A stretch of 64,000 nucleotides of DNA from Rhizaria sp. SCN 62-66 (lineage: Eukaryota > Rhizaria, unplaced), in contig MEDY01000080.1 in assembly GCA_001724265.1 (NCBI GenBank), positions 23,222-87,221 of the forward strand, read 5' to 3'. Of this stretch, positions 8,871 through 23,800 are shown one piece after another. How positions within the stretch are numbered: position 1 is the stretch's first letter; every line of letters begins with the position of its first letter. Both the position numbers and the translations under genes were made by a program. The notes beneath the pieces were generated by a model. It worked only from the letters and a program-made list of their open reading frames with translations, made no database searches and was not told the origin of the DNA.

Positions 8871-11800
8871 ATGCTTGGCTCTCCGCAATGTTTGCGCCAA
8901 AAGACGTGGTATGCTCTGACTGCGTGGCTCTTCTGCGTTGTTGTCTTTAGCATGTTTGCTGGGCTGGCTGATGCTCTTCCTGTTACGAGTACGTCCTTCC
9001 CATCATGAAACCCGGCCGGTGTGTTGCAACAGTTTTGATTGACTGAACCTCACACGTTGACTGACCTGACATCCCTGCTTATTGTGAGACTATTTTTCGT
9101 TCTGCGTGTTTTGCCTCCCATCCTATCTCCAGCCAATGGCAATGCCGTCCTCAGCCGAAACGCGAACTCGCCGTCAACTAAGTTTGGCATTGGCACGAAG
9201 ACTTGTAGCCTTAGCGTTGACTCCAGCGTTGCCTTAGCCCCTGCTTCACTGCATATCGATTTCACCGGCTTTGACGGTGCTGCCTTCCTAACACGCGAGT
9301 CTGACCCTGAACTCTGGATTGAGGAGCTCCCTCTTAACGGGGAGGGCAGCTCGGCGTCATCGCTCTTCACCGGCCCGATTCGGACATCAACGACCAGTGA
9401 CCCAAATTTCACAGAAGCATGTACTGGCATGATTGGCGACATCTCTGTTTCGTTTACCGTATTGCTGGACATCTCCGCTCGCAAGCTCATTCTGCGGCCG
9501 CCGACAGCTGGTGTGGGTGGCTTTCTGTCGGTGCTCAACGAAGCTATTGCGGCTAATGGCGACCGCAACGATAATAACATCGGTCTCAACCTCGTGTGCT
9601 CGGGCTTCGCCGTGCCGGCGGAGGTTCTTGGGACCCACCGTCAGCTGAAAGTGTCGCTTAAAACAACAACCTCTGGGGTGCAGATGGCCAACCCCCACTG
9701 CGTGTTTCTGGCGCCGCCGAAGCCGGAGCTTCTCGGTTCACTTGTGGCGACGATCGACGTGCCTGAGATTGCCACGGGCATCTACAGCACCGCGCTTACG
9801 CTCGTCTTTGCCGTGCGCAACATGGCTGTGGACGAAGCCACGTGGGTGAGGTTTACGCATGCCGAGCAATTTACCATCGACGATATGACCGTTACGCTTG
9901 GCTCGTGCAAGCTCACGCAAGGGAGCGTCGAGTACTTAAACATTTTCGAGGCCGGAATTACGAGCCCAACATTCTTGATTCCCGCGCTTGGCTTTGCTGA
10001 TAACACGCCCATCACTCTCATGTGCCCCCTGAAAGGCTCGTACACGATGTATAACTACGGCGGCGCATACAAGAGCCTCACCGTTCAGCTGATGCGGACG
10101 TCTCCGACCAGCTCGACGTGGACCGAAGCACTCTCCTTGACCGTACAGCCGGAGTTTGCGCCCATCACGCTCGCGCACCGCTCGTCACACTGCATTTACA
10201 GGCTTGGAATGGGTGTTGCGTGCACGCTTCTCGGCCGGCTCACAGGACCGAGTGGTGTCTCCGGGCACCCCAACGACTGGGCTGTTGTCAAGGCCAAGGT
10301 CGAGATCTCGGACGCGAATCTCGATTCTGTAACCTTGACGGCGAAGTGTGTCTTGGCGTTTGTTGACCACACTGCACAAACGTACAACAGTATGTCGCTT
10401 AATACTGTGACATTCAGTGGGACCTCCTTGATTGCTGAGGGCCAAGCCACCAACGAAGTGCTCGCGGCTGTTCAGTCCAACGCACACATCGCGCTTACAT
10501 GCTATGATATTGCGACCCTTGCAGACAACCTGGTAGCGCCGCAAATGTCGGTCACTCTTGGCTTTGCAAGTGCCGCCTTTGAGAGGCAGGTGACTGTCAG
10601 CCAGCCGTTATCAGTCACCATGACCACCACCCCCAGTACGGACGCCGCGGCAGGCACCATTGGTGGCATTGGCTTTATCAATATCATTCCGATTGAGGAC
10701 GTGAATTTCGGTGCTCTCATTCCTCATCCGATCGCTGATGGCACGGCGACCGTCTATGATATTAAACTCACAAACACGTATTACATCTATAGCGGTGGAC
10801 CGGCTTTGTCCGCTGATTGCTCGGTGCACCACCCTGATGATACAACGACTACCGCTACAGTGACTGCTCCCACGTTAGGGGCGCCCAACCTTCTCATCAA
10901 GGTGGCCGGCAACCCGGCGCAAAGCGATGGATTTGCGTATCTTAAGTGCAAGTTTGATATGTTGCCTTTCACTCCACTCGCATGGGTCGCCGCTTCGCGC
11001 AACATCACTGATCCGGCTCACTTCCTTGCCGCGGACGCTGCAGACAACGACAGTGTTGGTCACTACACCGAGGTCATCACCGACGGCTTTGTCTCAGCGG
11101 GCACGCTCAGCGCGACGATCTGGGACGAACCGAGCGGCCACAGCCGCTACATTCACTTGGTGGTGTCGTCGTCGGTGAACCTCTTTGCAGGCGTGACCAA
11201 GCTGACCATCAGGCTTAACTACCCGGCCTACGTACCGTCGTCGACGGAGACGATTGACACATCGGACCCTCCCAAGATCTATTGCCTCGACGCTGACGCG
11301 GGAGTTAACGTCCTTCTGTCGCCACTGACGGCCGAGTTTCTTGCCGGGAACTATCTGTACAACATGATGTATCAATTAAGCTAGGATATTGTTTGTAAGA
11401 CGTTGTGGCTGCGTGTTGCTGCGAATGCCGAGATGATTGCTTACGACAACAAAATGCATTTTGCCACCTCGCATCTCTCACTTTCTGCGCACAATTGGAC
11501 CGTCGCCGAGGTTGTGTCGTACAATGCCTACAAGCAGCGGCACCCTATCTTATTTGAGAACATCGGCCAGGGTGATATGATGGCGCTTCAGTTTCCAGGC
11601 ACCCCTAACAAGGCCATTTTTTCGTTGACATCTTTTGCCCCGTCCTCTGACTCGGCAATGTCGATCCAGATGCAGGTGCCTTCACAGATCTCGATCATCG
11701 AGTGTACGTTTCTCTATACTTATTACAGCGCTACGACGCAGCTAGACGTGCCTGATGAGATTGTGTTCACGGCCACGTCAGATTCACAGGCAGACATGCT

Positions 11801-14800
11801 TCGGCTAATTACCCTGGAGCCCCCTGCGCTCCTGAAGTCGCTCGCTGCCGACATCGGTCCCGTGCATGGCAGTCTCCGCTGCATGTTCAACACCACAGGC
11901 CCATTGTCGAGCTTCAACTGGGTTTTCTTGGGCACGCGCCCGCGCTACGCCATTCAAATGGACGCGATTAAATATGTGCGTCTGAACGTTTTTACGGTGG
12001 TCGACTACTCAATCCTCGCCACCGCATCATCGCTGCCCACGACGGAGCGGGATGCGCTGGCGTTCAGCGACCCGGCTTACATGCACGTGCGAATCTCTGA
12101 TGAGTATGAGGATCACAAGGGTCTGCAGTTTGCGGAAGCACTCTTCGACTCCTTGGCATCGCAGCAAAGTTCATGTCCTGTGGGGCTTTTAGTCACGAAG
12201 GTTGAAGGTAATGCCAACGCGAGCATTTCCGCGCTCTCCGGCGCCACTCTTGTTCCTGCTGACTACAACGGAGGCCTGATGATCTCGCTGCCCGATTCTA
12301 GCGTGACGCCGACGGCTGAGTGGGGGAAAGTAAACTTGGCGGAGAGTATTGAGTTCAACGGAAACGGTCTGTACTCGCTTCAGCTTCTCTCGATGTGTGG
12401 CGGCGGTGATTTCATGCAGCTCGAGCCGACCTACTTCCGCGTGATCAAACAGTGCCAGATCTCCGACATCGTAAGCATCGGCGGCAACTTTTCGGCGGAT
12501 CCAAGTCCCTCCGGCTTTGCTGATGGGTTTGCTGACCCAGGCACGACGTTCACGATCCAATGCGCGACCGGATACTCCATTGGCGGCACCCTCGCAAACG
12601 CCGTCACTCCGCCCGTCGTGACGTGCACCACTACTGGCTGGGACGGCCTCGGTGTCTTGACTCAAGCAGCCGGCGCGTGCATGCCCGCGCCCGTCTGCGG
12701 CGCGCTCGCCAACCTGCCTGCCTCGCGAGTGCTCAAGGAGACCTACGTGCCCAACGCGGCCGAGAGCACCGTGTTTAAAGCCATTTGTAACTCAGCCACG
12801 CATACCACGCTGGGGGGGACTGCGACGGAAGCTGATCTAACATGCTCGTATAATTCGGGTTCTCAAACGTACGAATGGGTTTTCGAGGCCGGCACGCAGG
12901 TCTGCCTTCCTGCCTGCACTGATTTATCCTCCACTTATAATATTCAGCTGTTGACATACTCGGACTCCTCGCGTTTTGTGGGCACAGTGGTCGCGGGCGT
13001 TGCGTGCATGGTCGACTCGGATATTAACCCCACAATCACCGTCAATGAGCTCGCGTGCGTTCAGAACCCGAACAGTGAGGAGAGTTCTTGGTGGGGTATG
13101 GAAGATGTTGTGCTGGCTGAGATACTGTGCCTCAAGGCACCATGCACTGACATTCCGAAGTCGCTTGTCAACGCCACACACAGCTACACCTACCAGAATA
13201 TTCCCGTGTCTTCGCCTTACGTCGCGGGCACCGATTGGGAAATCATCTGTAACGCTGGGTATGAGCTCCCAGGTGGCTTCGCCAGCAGTGCGGTGTGTCA
13301 ACCGAACGGTGAATGGGGCGCCGAAGGGGTGGCTGAGGCGTGCACCCCACGCGCCTGTGAAGCCTTTTTTTTGGCGAACTCGCATTACGCGGCGCCTGCT
13401 CAGACGTACTACTATGGTGATGTCTATGTCCCGCAGTGCGAGGCTGGCTTTTACGCCGTCGCCGAAGCAACCAGCGGTGCCACATGCACGTACAACGCCC
13501 AGACTGGGATGTTTTGGAATGCGCCCGTCTTGCCGCTGTGCGTGGCGGGCTGCCCGGCGCTCACAATAGGCAACCACTGGGCCAACGTCACTTACTCTCT
13601 TCCTGAACACTCGGTGTCGCGCGCGGGCGGCACCACGACTGTCACATGTGACACTGGCTTTGCGGTTGACGTGCGTCTGCCCGGGATCGAGCAGCCGTCG
13701 TGCATCGGCAGCGATGACAGCGCAGGTTGGGACGACACGATCACCACCAAATGCGCCATTGAGTGCGAGGCCCTGCCGTTTACGGACCCCAACCCAGTCA
13801 ACGGAGTGTGGCAGGTCTTGTTGGGCAGCAATGTCTACTATCCCAGTGATGCGCCTTTCTACGAGGGCGCTGCCTCGCTGCTCACCTGCAACGATGGCTA
13901 CGGCATCAACGGGTACAGCGAGGTGACGTCTTTGTACACGTGCTCCGACGACGGTGTATGGCAGGGGAGCGGCAGCACGTGCCTGGTCCGCGAGTGCTCG
14001 CTGAACGACTTGGACGTCTCGATGCGAATGGAGAGTGTGGGGCCCTACACGTTCGAAACGCAGAATATGGTTGCGGTCTGTGCGGACTCGTACTACCCCG
14101 CCAACCCGCTCGTGACGTCCAGCGCTGTGCAATGTGGCTACACACTGCAGGGCGTGTACAAGCATGCGCTTTTGCTGCAGGACGAAACCTTCTCCTGCGT
14201 GCCGGGTTGCCCGGCCGTGACCAACTGGGACGTGTCGTGGAGTGGGGTGAGCTACAGCCCAGGCACTTACCCGGTGGAGTCCGCAACTCTGCTAGTCACG
14301 TGTGCATACGGTTACTACAACCCTTCTGGTGTTGCGACGCTCTCCGTCTGCACGAACACCGGCTCGAAGCTCGAGTGGGCGCCCGCGCTCGACGCCGTGG
14401 GCACGCCCTGTCTGCAGTCTTGCTCCGTTGACAGCACCATGTTCCCGCCTATGGACCCCAGCGTGGGGTCATATACATACGTCGACGCTCAGAATGCCGT
14501 CCTCGTGCCGATTGACAATGCTGTCCCCGTCGGCGCGAAAGTCTTAATGAGCTGCCAGCCCGGCTTTACCTACGAAGCGACTCCTTTGGCTATCGACTAC
14601 TACTACGTGTGTACTTCCATCGGCTGGCCGATAACCCCGACCGCGTGTGCTCCCACACAGTGTCCTCCGCTCCAAAACGCGCCGACGGATCTCGAGGCGC
14701 CCCAGGGGGAAAACTTCTTCGTCAATGACACCCAAGTATTCACATGCCCGTCCGGCACGCAGAGTAGTAATGGCGGCGCCACAAGCTACAAGTGCGTGCA

Positions 14801-17800
14801 GCCCGCCGCCGCCCCATACGGGGAGCCGGTGTGGGAGCTCGTTGACACGGGCCTCGCTGCGCTCGAGTGTTCCAATGAGTGTGACGATCTCTTCATTGCG
14901 AGCAACTGGGCATCGCTCCCTACTTACGTCAACTCTGTCAACGACAAGCGTGTCGTGGGCTCCACCGCCAGTATCACGTGCGCAACCTCCCCGACGGCGC
15001 CCTATGCGCGCCCCGTTGGCACGGGAGTGCCGACGTGCACGCGCGTGCAGGCCGGGGCCCCGGCCGTCGAGTGGACCGTGGACGGCGCGACGGGCTGGGA
15101 GACGACGCTCTGCCAGCCCGCGTGCTACGGACTGCCGACCGAGCTCGCGCTCGGCGCCGCCGCGGGCGCGTGGACCATCTACGGCGACAACGACGCCGAT
15201 ATCACCGCGGGCTCCGCCGCGACGTACCCCAACCAGGCGACGGGCGTGCTGACGTGTGCGTCGGGCTACTACGTCGCCGGCTTTGACCCGACCATCACGA
15301 CGCGCACTACCACGTGCGTCGCGCCCAGTGAGGGCATCTTCGACTGGGCCGATGGTGCGCAGGACTGCGTCCCCATTGTGTGCCCCGCGCCGCCCGCGCT
15401 GTCCGATGGTCAACACTACACCAACGCCGTTGCCGCTGCCGGTGATCTGCTCCCGGGCGACAAACTCGAGATCTCATGTGCCCCGGGCTTTGCAGACGCC
15501 GTCAACGCGCCGACCCAGATCGAGTGCGTGCTGAACCAGAACACGGGCAGCATGACCTGGGAAGCTGTTCCAGGTGACGCTCTCCAGTGCGTGGCCGTCG
15601 GCTGCGCTGAGCTCACCACCGCGATGTCACTCGCGTGGTTTATGGTCGCTACGTCGAAGACTGAAATTGCCCTAGCATCCTACGACGTCGGCACCGTGGC
15701 CACGATCTACTGCGCCAGCGGGTTTTTCCCCGCTGAGACGCTGTACGAGTCCCCCGTGACTTGCTCCGAGTCTGGCGGCGTCTTTAGCTGGGGCTACACG
15801 AACTCTTGGCTCATTAACAACGCATGTGAGTCCGTTGGATGCACGAGCGAGCCCAACGTGGATCCTGGAGCGGGTGACATCTGGGCGTTTGCGACGAGCA
15901 CGGCCTCTGTGACTTACGTAGGATCTTCAAGCGGCTACTCTTTGGGTATCGTCGCGACGCTCCTCTGCAATGCCGGTTATTCGGACCCAGCTGTCAACAT
16001 GACCACCCAGTGCGTGTCTGACGGCGTTGGCGGCGCGAAGTGGTCCGCGGCTGTCGTGCCCTCGTGCGTGCCGGACCCTTGTCCGGCATATGACACGCTC
16101 ATCATGACTGGTGCCAAGTTTGTTGACGACACTGTCGCGTTGCTGGCGCAACGCGCGGATGGTGTTTTTACTCTCGGTGACTCTATCGAGCTTGAATGCG
16201 ACTCCTCTCAGGGCTACTACCCATCAGATGAGAGTCCGAATACCTACATGTACACGTGCCTGATGAGCAACGAGATTATCTGGAGCTCGCGTCCTGGAGC
16301 CGTTCTTGAGTGCGTGCAAGAAGTAGCTACGTGCACAATCAACGTGCTGGGCGGACTCGCTAACGCTGTGATCACTAACTCTCAGACCTACGTTGAGATC
16401 ACGGAACTGGACGGTGTCATTAACGCAAATGACGCCATCTTAGTCACGTGCTCCTACGGATATGCGTTTTATGCGAATGCCGCCGAGTGGAATAAGAGCT
16501 ACACATGCGGTACGGACGGGAAATGGCCCGAGACCGACGTTACGTGTAAGCCCAAGAGCTGCGACGCGCCACAGCCCGACACAAACGGCGTCACATACTC
16601 ATACTCGGACCAGCAGCTGGGCTCCTTGGCAACTGTCTCGTGTCAGTCCAACTATTACGGCACTGGGACAGCGAAGTCCTATTGTGTCGCCGATGGCAAT
16701 CTCCAGAACACCGTGTCCTGGACGTTGGCGCAGGGCGAGACGCTGCCGGTGTGCGAGCAGCAGTGCAGTGACATCAAGATAACTGCGCTGGCGAAGGTGT
16801 CCTACTCCGACGCGAGCCGTCTCGCTGGCGCCACTGCAACGCTCTCGTGCACCGCGCCCTACACTCTCGTGCTTGACTCCGCGCAGTCGACCGCCACATG
16901 CAATTCGCCGGCGTACGAATGGTCTAGGGAGCTGCAGAGTGTCGCTGGGTCTGCCTGTGCAATTACCTGTGCCACATCGCTGTTCCCGGCTGGCATGGAA
17001 CTGCGCAGTGTGGAGAAGGGCATCGCCTACTCTGACGGCAGCTACTCGCACGACAGTGTGCTTGCCTTCGGCTGCACTAACTCCGCGCAGGTTTTCCTCA
17101 CGAGTGAGAATGACGTTTTTGTATCGCTGCTGCACTATAAGTGCTCGGTCGGCGGCACCGATGCGAAGCTTGTGGAGTCCTACATTCGTGAGCCCCTCGT
17201 GCCGCTGACCTGCGTGACTCCCACCTGCGCTACCTCGCCCAAGGGCACCGTTACGACCCCCTCAGGTGTGCTGCCTGTGACAGTCAATGCTGCCGTTATT
17301 CTGACCTGCGACACGGGATATCATGCGACCGGCACCTCTCAGTCAAGCGAGGCGAAGTGCGCGCTTGATAGCTCGACTGGCGTCACTTATTGGACTACGA
17401 CCAGTGCCGACTTTGCCTGTGAGGCGACCGTTGCTATCAAGTGCCCTGAGTTCACCGTGAGCAATGGTGTTGTGTCTCTTTCCAATGATACAATTCTGGC
17501 AAAGACATCCTGCAACGCAGGCTATGTCCTTTCTGGATCTGAGAAACTGACGTGTGATACTGTGACTGGCTTGTGGTCCGACGCAATGCCGACATGCACG
17601 GTGCAGCCGGGTTGTAACGACGTTTTCATTGAGAACGCGTTTGCGAGCACCGGTAAGGGCTCGTGGACCGACAACAACGGTATCGCACGCTTTGTGTGCA
17701 ACCCAGGCTATGAGTTCGAGCAAAGCTGGTCCACGTCTTACCTCGATGTCGTCTGCGACGTGGCTGACTGGCTCACTAAGATCCAGCGGTGCGTGGCGCA

Positions 17801-20800
17801 GCCCACGTGCGGCACGTTCATCACGTCCAACCAAAGCATCAGTGTTACAGGCCTCTCTGCAGCTGGAGCCGCAGTCACACTCAGCGACAAGAACGCGCTC
17901 GGCACGGTCATCGTGCCCTCGTGCGTGCTTACCGAGCAGACGGCGTTCCCCACCGCCGCGACGGTGGGCTCCACGGGTCAGGTCGTCACGTGCACGCACG
18001 TCGATCTTCAATACGCTGCAGTGTGGCTCGGCTCCGGCCTCCAGTGCTTCACCGCGCCCGCGCTCTCTACGGCCACGCTCGACGCCTCGGGCTCGCGCAC
18101 TGTTGTCTTGCTGCGCTTCAGCGCGGAGACGTCGCGTCCCGTGCACGTGGCCGGCTGGGACCCCACCACGGCGGACGCCGCGCTGTGCTCGTACCTGCTC
18201 ACTACGGCCTCGGTCGCGCTGCTCGGCACTTCGCCGCAGTGCCGCTGGTCGTCGGTGAGCGAGTTTGCGGTCACGCTTGGCACCGACCCTTCGCTGCAGC
18301 CTAACTCGACGCTGACTGTTAAGGGCGGACTGGTCGGACTTCAGGTCATCGCTAACAGCACGCTCTACAACGCCGCGGCGATGCCCAAGATGGCAGAGAC
18401 CACAACGCCCAAACTCACAGTCGTTACCGTGACCCCCGTCGTGACGATCAAGGCGCCCGTGCGCGTGTCTGCCTGCGCCTCTGCCGTAATCGACGCCTCG
18501 GCGAGCACCGGCGGCGGCCAGCGCGCAATGTTCTTCGAGTTCACGCTTGTGTCGTCCACAGCGGACAGCTACGACCCGAGCTTTGCTTCTGGCTTCACGA
18601 CCGCGACGACCGCCAAGATGACCTTCGGCAGCACTGTTGGTGGCTCTCATGTGGTGCTCATCACTGCGCGCAACTGGCTGGGCTTCACGGCCTCCGTCAC
18701 GCACACGATCGAGTCCACCGTCGACGGCTTTGTGATGGAGCCTACTCTCAGCGGCGGCGGCGCGCTGGCCCGCGAGGTCGTTGCCAGCGCCGCCTTCTCG
18801 GTGCTCGCGTCCGTGCGCGTGACTGGCTGCGGCCTCGAGTCCAAGCTCGAGGTGCGCCACGCCTGGGTTCTCGTCAACGCCGACAACTCCACCACGGCGT
18901 TGACGACGCAGGCCGCGCTGTCGTTCGCGCCGTACCACTTCACCGCCGGCAGCGTCACCGTGTTCAAGTACACGACCACGCTCGTCGGCTACCCCACCGA
19001 GCAGAGCTCCCTTACGCTCACTATCACCACCACCGCGCGCGCGCCGCGTGCTGAAATCGTCGTCGCGGCGTCGTCGCTCGCGCCCGCGGCCACCATCACC
19101 AACCGCGTGATGCTCGAGACCTCGGCGGGCGCGTTCACGCCCGCCAACGCCGCGGCCGCGGCTGCTGCCGCGGGGACTTCGCTGCGCGAGCTGGCGACGC
19201 TGGTGCCGTTGGCGCTCTCTCTGTCCGCGGCCACGTCGCGCGACCGCGACCTCGACTTCGCGACCGTGGTCGCCGGCGGCATCGCCAACTACACGTGGGC
19301 CTGCTACCGCGCGTCGCTCACGCACGCCGCCACGGCACAGTGGACGGCGTCCTCGTGCCCGGCCGACGTGGCAGCGCTGTTCTCCGCGACGACCGCCAAC
19401 ATCACCGTGTCCGCCTCCGTAGTGCCCTTGCTGGCGCGTAATGACGACGTCGAAGCACGCGCCGCACTCGTGATTGCGCTCACGGTCGCCACGTCCGCAG
19501 GCAGCCCCGCTCGGCGCTCGCGCGTGGTCGCACGCTTCGAGATCGTGCCCGCCGTGTCCTTCTTTGCGCGCCCGGCCGTGATCCTGCCGCTGGGCTCGGT
19601 GCCCTCGACCTCGCGCGTGTCGCCCTACGCGCCGCTGCGCCTCGCCGCCAACGTCGCTGGGCCCAACAACACGTACGCGTTGCTGTGGGCGTGTGAGAGC
19701 GGCAACGTCAACGTCGCGACCACGGGCGTGCTCGCGTCGCCGCTGACGGGCTCGACGCTGGCCATCGCCACGGCCGCGCTCGCGCCCGACACGACATACT
19801 CGTTCCGCATCTCCATCTTCATCACCTCGTCCACGGGCCCCACGTTCCCGCTTGCAGCCGCGCCCGCCGCGGCGCTGGCGGCGGCGACGGCGCCCAACCG
19901 CGCCGCGGGCCCGCTCCCGGGCGAGGCCGCGTCGGCCGTGGTGACGGTGCGCACGGCGGGTCTGCCCGCAAGCGGCTCGTGCACGCAGGTGACGGACCCC
20001 GCGGAGCTGCAGGACGCGCTCGAGACGCGCGCGCTGGTGCGCTGCGTCGGCTGGGCCGCAAGCACGGCCGAGGAGCTGCCGCTGCGCTACCGCTGGCTGC
20101 GCGCCGACTCGAGCCTGTTGCTGGCGTCGACCGACATCGAGCCCTCTGCGCTGCTGGCGCTGCCGCCCGGCCTCACGCGTCTGCGCGTCGAGATCGTCTC
20201 GGCGCTGGGCGTGCCCGTGCTCGTGGCCGTCAACGTCACGACCACCATCGCGGCCTCGCCCGCAGTGCGCACCGCCGCCGTCAACGACGCCACGGCTGCC
20301 GTGGCCGCTGGCGACGCGTGGACCTTCGTGCAGTCTGCCAGCACAGCCACGCAGATGCTCAGCACCGCTGGCAACAGCACTGGCGGCACCGGCAACAGTA
20401 CGGACGACGGCAGCTCCGGCCCGACGCTGTCGCCACCGCAGATCGCGCAAGAGATCCTGGCGCTGCTTAAAGACCCCTCTGTGCAGTCGCTGCTTGCTGA
20501 CGCCGAGGGCGTCGACTCGTCGCTCTTCACCGAGAACAGCAGCAACGAGAGCGAAGACGGCAGCAGCGGCACTGCGGACGACGAGACCAACGTGATCGTC
20601 CCAGTGTCTGCGCTGCAGAGCGCGGGCTCCGCGCTCGCGATCGAGCTGCTGGCGACGCTCGCGCAGTCGCCGGCGGCCGAGCTGAGCTCGCAGAACATCT
20701 CGCTAACGATGACTCTAGTTGAGGACAACATGCGCGGACTTGTCGAGGCCTCGCGCGCCGTGTCGCCGACCACGCTCACCAGCTACATCAGCGTGCTCGA

Positions 20801-23800
20801 TGCAAACGTTAACCTGCTAGCAGCGTCCAACTCCGACTCCAGCTCCAGTAGCTCCAACAACTCGAGCAGCTCGAACTCGACTGACGATGGCGGCGCCAAC
20901 GGCAGCACCAGCGTCGCCGGCCTCGTGGGCCAGCAGACCGCGCTTGTGACGCAAGCCGCGCTGCAGGACGCGCAGCCCAACGAGGACCCGCTTCTGTGGA
21001 CCAGCGGCGCCGTGTCCTTCGTCACCGCGCGCCTCGACACCGAGACCGGCGGCGAGATCAGTCTCCAGGTCGATGGCTCCGACGACAGCTCCAGCGTCGC
21101 GGGCGCTCTGCCTGTCGCCTCTGCGGTCCTGCTCACCAGCGCCTCCGCGCGCTTCTCGCATCACGTTGCGCGCGCTCTCGGTGCCGCCCCGCGCGCTTTC
21201 AGCCCCGCGGCGGTCAAGAAGGGCGTGCGCGTGCCCGGCGCGCTGCTGAAGACTCTCGGCACCAGCACCGGCGGCCGGCTCGACGCGACGGTCTCCGCGC
21301 TCTCTGACGCGACTCTGCTGGCCGCCGACGCCCTCGAGGCGCCCGACGCGCGCGCGGACGTGGACGACGCGGACACGACGTACACGGGCAGCTTTGCGGG
21401 CTCCATCGGCCTGACACTGTTCGACAGCACCGGCGCGGAGGTCAGCGTGGCGAGCACGGGTGTGGACGTCGCCGTCAGTAACGGTACTGCGCCCGCGCCC
21501 GTGGCCAGTGACGAGGAGGAGAACGGCCTTTTCTTCGTGACGATCCCGCACGAGAAGAGGCTGCCGGTGAACTTCACGGCGACGTGTCAGTTCCTCGACG
21601 TGTCCACCAACAAGTGGAGCCAGCGCGGCTGCGCGGTCGCTGAGTCGACAACTGAGTACACGCTGTGCAAGTGCAACCACCTGACAATGTTCTCCATCCG
21701 CTTCTCGCCGAAATACTTCGCGCCTAAGTTCATCACGTTCGACGTGACGTCGTTCACGTCGCTGTCGTGGTCGCAAATCACCCGCAACCCGGTGCCGCTG
21801 ATCGTGCTGTGCGTGTGGGTCGGCGTCATGCTCGTGCTGCTCTTTGTTGGCGCGCGCATTGACCGCAAATACGACAAGCAGGGCCTCGCGAAGCTGCTGG
21901 TTGAGTGGCATCCCGCGTCTCAGATCTCGCTCACCAAGGCTGACGAGTACCGTGTCGCCGCCCGCTCGTCCACGCTGCTGTTCCTCTGGCGCCGCTACTT
22001 CCAGGTCTTCCGCCGCGACCACTCGTGGCTGTCGCTGTGGCTGCGTCCCACGACCGACGACTTCGGCTCGCAGGCGCGCGCTGTCACCACGGGCATCACC
22101 ATCCTGATGGCGCTCACGATCGCGGCCACCTTCTTCGGCTCGCAGGAGCAGGAGGCCGCGCTGGTCATCTCCGCCATCACCACCGCCGTCACGTACCCCA
22201 TCAACAAGCTCTTCCAGGCCGTGTTCGAGTACTCGGACAAGAACAGGCTGAAGCGCTTCTTGTACTTCTACGCCGAGCACCTCGCCTTCCTGCAGATTCA
22301 CGGCCGCTCCGACTTCTTCTCGCCCGCCCAGTGCGCGCGCCTGCTGGCGACCCCGCCGCTTGCGGACCTGGAGATCGTGCGCGAGCTGCTGCCCGAGGTC
22401 GCCAAGTGGCACGAGAGCGACGACGAGGCCGCCGAGCGCTTCCACAAGGCCCTCGTGCACGCGCGCAAGCAGGAGCTCGCGGGCGCTGACGCCGATGGCA
22501 GCGGCAACTTCACGACCGCGCAGATGAGCCAGGCCCAGGCCGATGCGCTGCGCCCCGAGCCGCTGCTGCGCGTGCCCAACACTTACACCACGCACCGCGG
22601 ACTGGACCGCGACGAATCGACGCTGCACCTGATCCTGCGCACGAGCGTCGCCATGGATGCCGAGTTGGTGATCGAGGCGCATCGCCACCGCGACTGGACG
22701 CTTAAGGTCCCCCGCGGCGCGCGCGCAGTGGGCGTGACGATGATTTCGCTCATCACTGTCGGCTGCATCATGCTCGTGCTGGTCATGGGCATGGAGATGG
22801 ATCGCTCCAACGGCTCGGACGTCGTCACCCAGTGGATCTACTCCACGCTGGGCTCCATCGCCGTCGACGCCGTGCTGTCCGGCCCCATCCTCACCATGGT
22901 GCGCTCCACAATCGTCTTCATGGTCAAGTACATGTTCCTCGGCAAGTGTTGCAGCATCCGCGCGCGCCGCTACGACTGCATGCCGAAGCTGCTCCCGTCG
23001 CGCCGCCTCTCCTTCTCTGCGAACACCAGCATGACGTCATTCCTGGAGATCATGGGCGCCAAGTGTGAGCCCGGGCTCGTGTACGACACGCCCGCCGGCC
23101 TGGACGTGCCCGTCGACCACAATGACGACGCCAGAGACGGCGACGACGACTGTGACAGCACAGAGCCCTCGGGCGGCGCGACGCGCAACAAGCGCGGCAG
23201 CGGCAGCCTCAGAGTCGCGCGGCCCGCGCAGACGGTGCGCAGCAGTATCAGCGTCAGCGGTACCGACGAGTCGTCGCACAGCGAGGGCCGTCTGGAGCGC
23301 GCCGACTACGGCGTCTTCGTTCACGGCGGCGCCATGCAGCTTGCGCAGCTCGACCTCTACAGCAAGGGCAAGCCCGACGGCGGCGGCCGCAGCGGCGACA
23401 GCGTCGGCACGGACGAGCCGGCCGTGGCGCTGCAGGCGACGCCGCGGTGGGCGACAGCGCATACGTTGGCGGCGTCGACCATCGTGGCCGTGCTGACGGA
23501 CGACCGGTCGGATCCCAGCTCCGAGCTGGAGACGGGCTCGCTGCCCGTGCGCCGCACCGCCTCGGGCCACAGCGACGACGGCTTCGGCGAGGACAGCATG
23601 TCGCAGATCGACCGCGTGGCGGCGCCGGCGCCCGCTGTCACGGCACTGGTCGCGAGTGTCAGCATGCCGGCCGGCTCAGGCCTCGCAACTCACACCGCAA
23701 ACGATGACGGGCACGCGAGCGCCGAGGTGTCGCGCGTGCGCTACGCCGCGGACGTCGAGGACGAACACAGCGACAAGCACGGCGACGCCGCCAAGCTCGG

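Noticed and set aside
11304-11384. 75-81 nt intron that would remove the TAG of the polycystin-like gene
   Set aside because: Would start GTTAAC or GTCCTT, unlike the GTACG/GTNNGT donors of all other introns here, and would delete normal-looking coding sequence. Kept only as a stated alternative.
17343-20450. 1,035-codon frame on the minus strand across the polycystin-like gene
   Set aside because: Arg/Gly/Ala-rich antisense shadow caused by GC-rich third positions. The plus-strand frame is 12.6 kb and has recognisable domains.
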